15,000 nt of DNA. Source: Botryococcus braunii. Taxonomy: Eukaryota; Chlorophyta; Trebouxiophyceae. Under the pieces are notes generated by a model. That model did not search any database. It saw nothing but the letters and a program-made list of their open reading frames with translations, and was not told the origin of the DNA. Shown piece after piece: positions 1-8,597 of the stretch; position 1 is the first letter of the stretch; each line of letters opens with the position of its first letter. The position numbers were made by a program, and so were the translations under genes. The stretch covers positions 636,227 to 651,226 of the forward strand of contig KV908363.1 of NCBI GenBank assembly GCA_002005505.1, read 5' to 3'.

Positions 1-1245
1 GTTCTCGTCGCGCCTACAGTTGAGGACCTACAGGTGTTGGTGAATGCTACTCAAGAATGGTGTAAGAGTATGGACATGCGCCTAAATGGGGCCAAGACGC
101 AATACCTTTTAGTAAATCCAGACCCTCGGACACCCTCTACCTCTCTAGAGGTTGCAGGGGTTAGAATTGGTCCGGTACAGGAGGTTAAATACCTTGGATT
201 ACAGATTCATGCCAAGAATGGCCTTCAAGCCGGCATGAAGAACCTCGAGCAGAGGTTCTGGATAGCATGGGAAGACCTTACTAGAGCTTATAGCAATCTC
301 GGTTGCAACATGTCAATGACGCTCATTACAGAACTGCACTTAGCTTGCCTACCACCCCTCATCTCCTATGGATGTGAAGTCTGGGCATTCAGATGCTTTC
401 AAGGCAGACAATTGTCTTCGGGAAAACCTAGTAGTATACCCCTATTGGATGCGCACAAGCGGGTCCTAGCTCAGATTTTGGGGGTGCGTCGGACAATCCC
501 TGAGGAAATAATCAATTGTGAATTAAACATATTTTCTTTGTGGTCAACTTGGATCTTACGTATGGCCAGGTTTTGGAACAATATAGCGGCCATGAGACCT
601 GATTCATTACACTACAAGGTCCTCATGCATGACATTAGGTTGGCAATAGTAGAAGGCCGAGAAACGTTTTCGGGTACCCTTATGCAACAACTTAAGAAAC
701 TAGGATACTATATAGCTGACCATGTGCGGTTTGATAGAGCCTTGCAGATTGACATTTCACAGGTAAAGGATCTGTTAGACCGTAAAAGTGACATGATATG
801 GGATGACCTGGACATCTCCCCTCGCACTTGTGCATCCCCAAGAGCCTTATTCTGCAGATACCAAAGGTGGTTCGCACGTCCGCCTCATGTGCCACGGCGT
901 AAGAGTGCGCTCAAACTCCACCTTCCTAATTGTACATTGCGGACCTTTATGCGATTTAGATTAGGGTGTCATGACCTTCCTATTGATAAAGGTAGACAAC
1001 AAGGCATCCCTCGAGACCAGAGGATTTGCACGAGGTGCTCCTTAGAGCTCGTTGGTGATGAACATCATCTGTTGTTCACTTGTCCGGCTGTACAACATGT
1101 ACGGCAACAATTTATGCATCTCTTTCAACAAAGGAGTCGATCTGTACAGACGTTTATGTGGCAAGAAGACCTTGAAGGGGTTGCCAAATTTGTGACTAGA
1201 GCATTGGAGAGCTACCTCACTCTCCCAGGTGCTGTGCGACCTTAG
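1..1245 (+). CDS. LINE (non-LTR retrotransposon) reverse transcriptase, C-terminal part, 5' end outside window
   Basis: The frame is open from base 1 to a TAG at 1243-1245, giving 414 residues, so the start lies outside the window. The first residues (VLVAPTVEDLQ) read like the stretch just after a reverse transcriptase FADD-type catalytic box, which would lie upstream. Next come LNGAKTQYLLV, the NxxKT motif of the LINE RT palm, and VKYLGLQI, the YLG motif that leads into the thumb. A basic alpha-helical region follows. Near the C-terminus is a CCHC zinc knuckle, with Cys343, Cys346, His355/His356 and Cys361, as in the zf-RVT domain of plant and animal LINE ORF2 proteins. No RNase H domain follows; about 50 residues remain. 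The visible frame has no stop or frameshift, so the copy may be fairly young. It would copy its own RNA by target-primed reverse transcription. Its role is certain at class level; the LINE clade is unknown. Confidence 0.88.
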   Translation, partial: VLVAPTVEDLQVLVNATQEWCKSMDMRLNGAKTQYLLVNPDPRTPSTSLEVAGVRIGPVQEVKYLGLQIHAKNGLQAGMKNLEQRFWIAWEDLTRAYSNLGCNMSMTLITELHLACLPPLISYGCEVWAFRCFQGRQLSSGKPSSIPLLDAHKRVLAQILGVRRTIPEEIINCELNIFSLWSTWILRMARFWNNIAAMRPDSLHYKVLMHDIRLAIVEGRETFSGTLMQQLKKLGYYIADHVRFDRALQIDISQVKDLLDRKSDMIWDDLDISPRTCASPRALFCRYQRWFARPPHVPRRKSALKLHLPNCTLRTFMRFRLGCHDLPIDKGRQQGIPRDQRICTRCSLELVGDEHHLLFTCPAVQHVRQQFMHLFQQRSRSVQTFMWQEDLEGVAKFVTRALESYLTLPGAVRP

Positions 1246-1545
1246 TTGGCTAAGATATGGGTCATTCATTGTACTGCCGTCCTCTTCAGCCCTAGTGGCT
1301 GGTCTATGGATGTAATCTTCCTTCCTTCCTTCCTTCCCCATTCTTTGCACATGACAATGGCAAGTTGAACAGCAAGACATGACGATAACACCCCACGACC
1401 ACCATTCTGATTGCACATGACAATGGCAAGTTGAACAGCAAGACATGACGATAACACCCCACGACCACCATTCTGAGCGAATGCCTGTAAGTTTCCTTCC
1501 TTTCTTGGTTAAAAAATGAAGTTGCCGTGTGTAATAGTACCATGT
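1246..1545 (+). mobile_element. probable 3' untranslated tail of the LINE
   Basis: This non-coding stretch follows the reverse transcriptase stop codon directly. It holds a short TTCC run (about 1318-1337), an exact 66-bp tandem duplication and a second TTCC-like patch (about 1492-1505). I see no clear poly(A) or target-site duplication, so the 3' boundary is a guess, placed before the C29A9 homopolymer at 1577. Confidence 0.4.
1345..1476. repeat. exact 66-bp tandem duplication in the LINE tail
   Basis: Two head-to-tail copies, 1345-1410 and 1411-1476, read identically. Both start TTGCACATGACAATGG and end CCACCATTCTGA. Identity suggests a recent duplication. Similar tandem units occur in 3' tails of some LINEs. 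Confidence 0.95.
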
Positions 1546-1576
1546 CATATCATGTTAGGATTTCAGGACCAATACT

Positions 1577-1607
<31 letters not shown>

Positions 1608-1614
1608 AAAAAAA
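1577..1614. repeat. homopolymer C29 followed by A9
   Basis: An unbroken run of 29 C is followed directly by 9 A. The reverse strand reads T9G29. Length is probably variable and assembly-sensitive. Confidence 0.95.
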
Positions 1615-2580
1615 CAACCTCCACTAAGGTTTGGAGATGGACAGTATTCAGGATAGGCGAAGGGTTGCAAACAACTTGTGGCGAGGGGGCTCTGGCAGTC
1701 TCATTGGTTGCGCCAACAAGGACACATTCCAGCCAGAAATCCATGAGGTTCGGGACCATCCCGGCTCGGACGAAATATGTTTATATAAAAAACGCACACA
1801 AATTCGCATTCTCGTTGGAGATCTAAGCGTCTCACCCAATGAAGAGTCAGACATGTTGAGATCGCACTAAACACTTTCCCGCAATGGACATGGACATTGA
1901 AAACAAGCGCATGCACCCCCCCCCCCCACCCACCCCCCAAACACACACACCACACCTCGGAGTGAAATTAGACCGCAAAATCCAAAAATTCGTTACTTGT
2001 CCGTTACACGTTAGAGGTCAGCACAGCTAGCTTCCTTAGCGCTTCGTTACACGAGTCGGGACAATGCCTCACACACGCCAAGACCTTGCCACGCTCTCGC
2101 TTCCAACAGAACACTGTTTTGATTTAAATCATTTACAGCCGTAACATCGAATCACCTCGGTTGGCACTTACGTCTGCGTGGGCGGGGACTTTCCACACAG
2201 CGTACAGCGTGCGCAGCCAAGTACTTGGGCCAGCAGGTCCAAAGGGAAACCCTGGGTGGGATACAAAAGTTTTCAAAAGAAATGTGCAAGCCTTTGCTCA
2301 GGAACATGAATTCGCCCTGCCGCTGAAGTTCTATCAAGTTTTGGAAACCCTGCTCTACTCATCTCCACAGCCACATCACACTCGATAAATCGTTGGGCCC
2401 AGAGTTGCGGCAGCACACCTCTTTCAGCTCAGACCAACGAAAAGCTTTGATGCGGACTGGTGGGGACTCACTCTTGAGACTGATCTAATGACTGTAACAA
2501 CACACAACCCAGGGGCGGGACATCCAAACACACACCAACACCCAGGAGGCGAGCGGGCCCGGGGCCTCGAGGCCTAGAAC
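1615..2580. other. no gene recognised
   Basis: Only short open frames occur here (largest about 99 codons, overlapping the C-run), with no recognisable motif. A C-rich/(AC)n patch lies at about 1916-1951. I see nothing else that I can support. Confidence 0.5.
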
Positions 2581-2583
2581 GCT

Positions 2584-2640
2584 AATAAACTGTTCCAAGT
2601 AGCCCAGCTCTTAGTACACCGCCTATAAAACCCGAGATGG

Positions 2641-2678
<38 letters not shown>

Positions 2679-2679
2679 G
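2584..2679 (+). repeat. AATAAA followed 52 nt later by A30G9
   Basis: AATAAA at 2584-2589 is followed by TATAAAA at 2624-2630, then 30 A at 2641-2670 and 9 G at 2671-2679. The order resembles the 3' end of a retroposed polyadenylated transcript, but no coding sequence is recognisable upstream, so this is only a suggestion. Confidence 0.4.
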
Positions 2680-3025
2680 AAGGAGAACTAGATGCACAGT
2701 AAAATCACAGTAAAAAACTTAAGCTAGCAGAAACCAGGACCCGAGAGCGGCACTCCGCCACGCCCGGACTGGAGCCAAGCCCTACAAAAATAAGCATAGG
2801 TCTGCTGAGCCCAGACGACTGCAGTTTCTCACTCTCTTTGCGGCCCAGGCGAGCCAAGCTCTAATCACCCGAAAAAAATAAGAGAGACCCCTTGATGCTG
2901 ACAAACGAAGGAACACCTCAGACACTGGATTGCAGAAGCACTTAATGCACTTTGTGCGCATATCAGCTGGGTCCACTTAACCAACGCTCCTCCTCTCTCG
3001 GCCCGCCGCTGCCTTGCCAGAAGGC

Positions 3026-3122
3026 AAAGCAGCTCTGCTACGCGGGAAAGCAGTTCTGCCTTGCCAAAGCAGTTCTGGCACGCCGAAGCAGTTCTGCCAC
3101 ACCGAAGCAGTTCTGCCACATC
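3026..3122. repeat. degenerate ~19-bp tandem repeat, five units
   Basis: Units built on AAGCAGTTCTGCC start near 3026, 3047, 3066, 3085 and 3104, with spacings of 21, 19, 19 and 19. The last three are most alike. The 19-bp period is not a multiple of three, which argues against a coding repeat. Confidence 0.8.
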
Positions 3123-4328
3123 AATACAACGCAAAAGGTTCCAGTTTAAAGATTCAACTGCCGACCTCGCGCCCAGTGCGCTGCGAACCATTCGCACCAT
3201 AACCTCTGGCCTTGCCTTCCTGAACAGTCCAACTACATCCTACTACAACTTCAAACGGACCGTGACAACACACAAGCCTCCTCCCTCCTCCAAGGACCCC
3301 CCTCCCTTCCCCAGGGGGGATTCGTTGGGAAGCTGGTGGTTGCAGCAACACCCGCGAAGCGTGTGGCCGCAGCAACCTGACCAAACAAGTCCACAGCAAG
3401 TCTGGAGCGAAGCGCTCAAGACAAGCGGGGTGCGGAGGACTTTTTGCCAGAGGAGGACCCACAACGGAAGAAAAAAAGCGCCGCCGACGCATTTTGATTT
3501 TGAAGTCAACAGGCGACAACTAAGGCGCCTCGGCGATCTGCCGGGAGCCAACTGGGAGACGACTAAGAGGAGGCGTGCCTGTTTGTTCTTCATCAACGAA
3601 GACCACAAAGTAACCGCAGTTTACACTCGTCGCTTTGAAGGCACCGCCCCACAAAAGAATCGTGTTTTTTGCCTCGACCTAAATCTGGCAGGGGCCAAAC
3701 TTTTGAACAGTGAACCGCAGAGGGAATCACCGTAGACACCAACGCATCACGTAGCGGAATCACGGTCGACGAACCGCGTTTGGGCACACACTCATGCTTG
3801 CTTGCTTGCTGTTCTATGCACTGCCCCTAGAGAACCCAAAAATCAAATACAACAAACTGGTCCCCCCGCCGCCCCCGCATACAACCCCAAATTTGCTCCT
3901 ACTCTACTGTGGGGGCAGACATTTAAGGGCAAAGAAAAAAGGTTGCCACGCCACATGCGGGCCACATGCAGGGGCGGTAATGCGCCCGCTGCATGCACCG
4001 AATGTTTGTTTTTACACAATCGACTGCTGTGGTACACTGACTGGCTCCCTCCAGACTGGGGCGCGCTGCCCCCGGCTCTGTTGGTACCCGTAAACTCGAA
4101 TAACACGAAACCATAATTTGAGAAAAAATGTGAGGCATAAATGCGAGGAAAACCATGGATCCCAGGGGAAAGGTTATTGGGCCCAACTCTTGCCTTCCAT
4201 CAACATAGATGGCAGCACGCCAGGCCAACCCCCTCCCCCACCCTTGTAGAAACCCGTTAAAAACACGAAGAAACCGCCAGCAGGAGAGAAAGATAAATGT
4301 AAACAGTTTAGCTCAAAACCCTGCTGTG

Positions 4329-4387
4329 CAGGTGCTTCATCGCCTGAAGCACATGTCACCAAACGCGAAGCACCTGTCCCCAAACAG
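4329..4387. repeat. short hairpin plus 21-bp imperfect direct repeat
   Basis: GTGCTTCA (4332-4339) and TGAAGCAC (4345-4352) form a perfect 8-bp stem with a 5-nt loop. The larger CAGGTGCTTC (4329-4338) also pairs with GAAGCACCTG (4367-4376). Two 21-bp direct copies, 4346-4366 and 4367-4387, differ at about four positions. Confidence 0.75.
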
Positions 4388-4898
4388 ACTGGAGGCCGCA
4401 TTATTAGAATGACAAGAACAGCTGCTAATAAGATAAAACCGATGGCCCACACGCCCCCGATATCCTCCCTGAACATCTCCCAGCACTCTGTACCGCCTTC
4501 CCAGAATGGAAATGGGGAACATAGCCCCCCTCTCTATGCTCTTGCGAGACCGCGACCCCTCGAACAAGGTCCAAAGAGAGCACAAACCCCTAGTATGAAT
4601 GAATAATTCCTGAAGGAACTCCCAGCTCCTGCACTAGTGACCAAGACCCTACGGAGGACACGAATTGTCGAATAAATTTTTGCTTTGCACTACCCTCCCT
4701 ATGCACTTCACAGCTAGAATCATAATATTGAATAGTCAAGCACCCTCACACCCTTCCACTCCCATCCACATCCTGCCACCCGGTGATTCGCATCTTAAGA
4801 CAACAGCTTCAGGGCTCTCCGTCCCTTCTGAGATTCGCACAGCCGATTTGAATCGGACGTGGCCTATCCATGTCTGGCCTTGCCAAAAGTTTCCACAA

Positions 4899-4964
4899 CC
4901 CCCCCCCCCCCCCCCGGGCGCACCCCACCCCACAAAAAAAGGGGGGGGAAAGGGGGGGGAAAAC
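4899..4964. repeat. C17 run, then purine-rich A/G homopolymers
   Basis: C at 4899-4915 is followed within about 20 nt by an A-run, a G-run and further G/A blocks. The opposing C and G runs could fold back on each other. Confidence 0.85.
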
Positions 4965-5350
4965 CCAAAACTTTCCATAACAACGCAACCAACAGATTGA
5001 TGGTGCATAAAAATCTACAAACAATTGGCACTCCTTTATAACTACCAGCAGAATCAAGCTGACACTGGACAAGACAAAGCCGCACCTCAAATCATGCCCA
5101 AATGGACGTATAATTTAGTCGAGCCCCCAGGGCCCATACGCGGGCTCCCGAGAGAATCCGAGCACAAGGCGAGACCAACATGAGACCGATAATATTAAGA
5201 GAAAACTGAGCCGCGACCAGTAGCGAAGAGCATGAAAAATGAAGAATTTCTGACCCAAGCCTCTCGCCAAAGGCAATCCACGCTTCCGAAACCCCCCCCC
5301 CCCCCGGGGTGGAGGAATACAGAATGTCTTGCTGGTAGGAGCCCAATCAA

Positions 5351-5625
5351 ATTAAGAATGTGTCCCAAAGCAGGCCGAGGCCCGAAGGACACAGATGAGT
5401 CGAACTAGGAATGCGTCTAACACCGAGCGATGGCCCCAATGGACAGGAAATAATCGAATCAAGAATCTGTCCCAAAGTCCATGCGAAGGCCCCAACGGAC
5501 ACTAAAAATAGTCGAATTAAGAATGTGTCCAACACCATGAGGACGCCCCAATGATCCCCAAAAAGAGTCGAATTAAGAATGTGTCTGACACCGGGGGGGA
5601 GACCCGATGGACACAAAAATAGGCT
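5351..5625. repeat. five-unit degenerate minisatellite, 53-58 bp period, just 3' of the PRR stop
   Basis: Units begin near 5351, 5404, 5458, 5516 and 5572. Each opens with a variant of ATTAAGAATGTGTCC, continues with a GGCCCCAATGGACA-like middle, and ends near AGTCGA. The array ends about 20 bp from the PRR stop codon (5644-5646), so on the minus strand it would lie in the 3' UTR or immediate downstream sequence. Confidence 0.85.
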
Positions 5626-5643
5626 GCATGCGGGTGCTGCGAA

Positions 5644-5805
5644 TCAACACGCGACAAGCTCATCCTGCACAGAAGGCCGAAGAATCAGGGTCGTCGCGAC
5701 AGACGACTCGGGCATGTCCGAGCCTTGAGCAGCCGACGCCTTCACAAACTGACCCCGGCAACGCGGCCGCTGCTCCGCCAGTCGCCGCCTGCTCTCATAC
5801 CGCAC
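5644..5805 (-). CDS. PRR: PRR exon 10: second half of CCT motif and stop
   Basis: Acceptor GGGCGTGCAG, phase 0. The exon codes VRYESRRRLAEQRPRCRGQF, then VK and a 31-residue tail ending in Cys, with TGA at 5644-5646. This is the C-terminal half of CCT (family consensus VRYxSRKRLAEQRPRVRGQFV). Val is replaced by Cys in RPRVRGQF. It was too short to stand out as a frame by itself. Confidence 0.93.
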   Translation of the reverse strand: MRYESRRRLAEQRPRCRGQFVKASAAQGSDMPESSVATTLILRPSVQDELVAC

Positions 5806-5898
5806 CTGCACGCCCGTACGCCCATGTGATAAGTGACACAGGCCGATGAGTGACGAGTGACTGTGTGTGTTTGTGTGTGTGTGTGTGTGCGCGCGCGC

Positions 5899-5963
<65 letters not shown>

Positions 5964-7306
5964 GGGGAGGGGGATGAGTGACAGTGTGTGCTTAGTCGTA
6001 AAGTGTCGGTGTCACATACCGACACCGACACTGTGTGGGCGATCAGCGTTAATGTGTGAAAGCGACGAGTGACAATGCCTGCATGGGAGAACATGGACCC
6101 CACATTCCAGGCCCCAAAACAGGGAGTCAACGTCTGCACATGCATGCCCGACCTCGTCCCCACGTACAAAGTAGCAACCACGTGAAAAGTACCAACCGCA
6201 TGCAAAAGCACCAACCACATGCAAACTACTAACCGCATGCAAAGTACCACATGCCAGAAAGAGTGGGCTAGACCTTCTTATCAAAGTTGCGAGCCTTTCT
6301 CTTTTCGCGGAACTTCACTATGGCCGCCCTGCGATTTGCGGCCGTGTTATTCGACTGATGATAGTGCGGGTCATATGCCACCTGCCCGACATGCGCTGAC
6401 GTTAGAATGCAGACCACATAAAGCAGACCAGACCACCAGACGGGATACCAAAGGCACACCGTGGCCACTCTCTGGCGCGACTGCGCTCTTCAGAAAAAGC
6501 ACAGCATATTCTTTTGTCAACTCCCCCTCCGTACGTTCTCACCAAAATATGGATGTAACAGTGCTGTCAGTCAGGAACAGCATTTCTGCATTTGAGACAC
6601 CAACATGCAGAGCCAGGATCTGGATATAGTATACTTCCTCCCTCCTGCCTCCCTCCCACTACCTCCCAGTGGACCGCTACAGCCATGTCTGTGTGGCCTC
6701 TTCAAGGTGGTTCCTTAGGGAAAAAGGGACTCACACAGTTCCGGGGGGGAAGAAACCAAGGCACCCACAATGCCGTGGGAAAGAAGTCAGAGACACATGG
6801 GGACCATGTGGCAGCAAGCTGAAGACAGGAGGCCGAAACAAACTCCCTTCCCCCATTCCTTGAAGGAGGTAGAAAACAATAAACTCCCCCCCCCGCCCCC
6901 CCCCCCCCCCAAAAAAAAACCCCACTAGGGCACGGGGCAGGGCAACACTACCTATCGTCCGTAGCGACTCTTGACTGCCACCTCTGTGAAGCTTCTCTTC
7001 CCCATGGCATGTCGCAGACACCCGACAGCGTGTAACCACTTTCCCCAACGTCTCCATGGTTCTCATCTTGTCCATGGCAAGGCAACTTGAGGCGACACAT
7101 CACGACGAACGCAGAGCGCTGCGGCGCAGACCCAGGAGAGCGCATGCAGAAGAGGCAAAATGCTATCGACTTGGCGCCCCCCCCCCCCCACCCACACCCA
7201 AACACGTCCCCCCCCCCCCCCCCCCCACCCACCCACACCCCCCCCCCCACACCACACACACACCCACAGAGGGGGGGGGGGGGGGAGGGGGGAGGGAGAG
7301 AGAGAG

Positions 7307-7338
<32 letters not shown>

Positions 7339-7779
7339 GGGGGGGGGGGGAGAGGGAGGGGGGGGGGAGAGAAATGAACGCACCTGCACATTGTCTTGGA
7401 CAGCCTGCATAGCTTGCAAGAAGTGGTGCATGGGCACATCCGGGCGTACGCCGACCTGTGGCTGCGGAGCCCAGCCCTGGACAACTTCACCGCACTCCTT
7501 GCCTCCGCTGTCCAAGGTGTTGGAGCCCTCTTGAGCCAGGCCCCACTTCGTCTGTCCACGTCAAATCCATACTCTTCAGCACATACTCGTATCCATACTC
7601 GTCACGCTCATACACTCTTCGTCACCATTAATAACTTTACGGCACATACCATCATGCTCATACTCTTCAGCACATACTCATCATACTCAGACTCCAGCAC
7701 GACATTTGTAGTCTTCAAGCACCACCTCAATCATTGCCCCAGTATGGAATGACACTTGCCCCCCCCCCCCCCCTCTCTC

Positions 7780-7830
<51 letters not shown>

Positions 7831-8047
7831 CTCCTCCCCCCCCCCCCCCCCACCCCCCCCCCCCCTCCACCTCTCCCCCCCCCCCCCGGTCCACCCCGGG
7901 GAGAATGAATAGGCCTGTGCTAGTCAGACACTTGGGGAAACTGCAGCAGAACACTTATTAGCAACCAAAAATGGAGAGGGGGGGGGGCAAGAGGGCATGA
8001 AAGACACCCAAGTTATCCCGAGCAACACACAACACACAAACACACAC

Positions 8048-8106
<59 letters not shown>

Positions 8107-8512
8107 GAGAGAGAGAGGAGGGGGAGGGGAGAGGAGAGAGGGGGGGGGGAGGGGAGGGGAAGGTTGCACCTGCTGGATGGTGTCAACTCGGCGCTCTGCT
8201 GATGTGTCGCCCGCTCGCAGGACGGGCACCAGAAGGCTGGGGAGCCGTAGGCGGAGAAGGCTGACAGTTTCTCTCCGCCAACTTTGGCATGCTTCATATG
8301 CCGCAGTGACTCTGCCATACTCAGCACGGTCTCGCTGATAGAGCTTTCATCATCCTGCCATCCGCGTCCCCATGCTGTTTTAAACTCATGAAATGCTACA
8401 AACTTGGACATGTTCCACACACCCCTCCCTTCCTCCCTCCCTCCCCCCCCTCTCCCTCCCCCCCCCCCTTCTCTCTCCCTCCCTCCCCCCCCCCCTCTCT
8501 CTCTCCCTCTCT

Positions 8513-8597
<85 letters not shown>

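Larger units (their letters stand above)
2680..5340. other. intergenic stretch, no gene recognised
   Basis: No open frame here carries a recognisable domain. The longest, about 3061-3735 (+), starts at TTG and has no internal methionine. Small repeats at 3026-3122 and 4329-4387 and homopolymers at 4899-4964 are listed separately. A (CTTG)n micro-run lies at about 3794-3809. The part nearest 5340 lies downstream of the minus-strand PRR gene and could hold its 3' UTR; I see no canonical minus-strand AATAAA there. Confidence 0.5.

Noticed and set aside
1746..1765. tRNA-like B-box (GGTTCGGGACC) suggesting a SINE
   Set aside because: Imperfect match, and no convincing A-box at the right distance.
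3061..3735. 224-codon plus-strand open frame
   Set aside because: It starts at TTG inside the 19-bp repeat, has no methionine inside, shows no known motif, and lies in stop-poor GC-rich sequence.
3843..3880. Minus-strand DQFV string, first considered as the end of the CCT motif
   Set aside because: The full second half of CCT was found at 5644-5805 with correct splice phase.
6173..6255. CRISPR-like array
   Set aside because: Units are contiguous without spacers, and the locus is an intron of a eukaryotic gene.
6948..7110. Possible extra exon between exons 8 and 9 after a good acceptor (CTGCGCCGCAG)
   Set aside because: No phase-compatible donor to exon 9 was found and no PRR-like motif is present.
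8170..8350. Alternative open frame over exon 7 (RVTAAYEACQSWRRETVS...)
   Set aside because: Its end is phase 0 and it would need a different exon 8 start. It lacks the SAFSxY patch. Kept only as a possible alternative.
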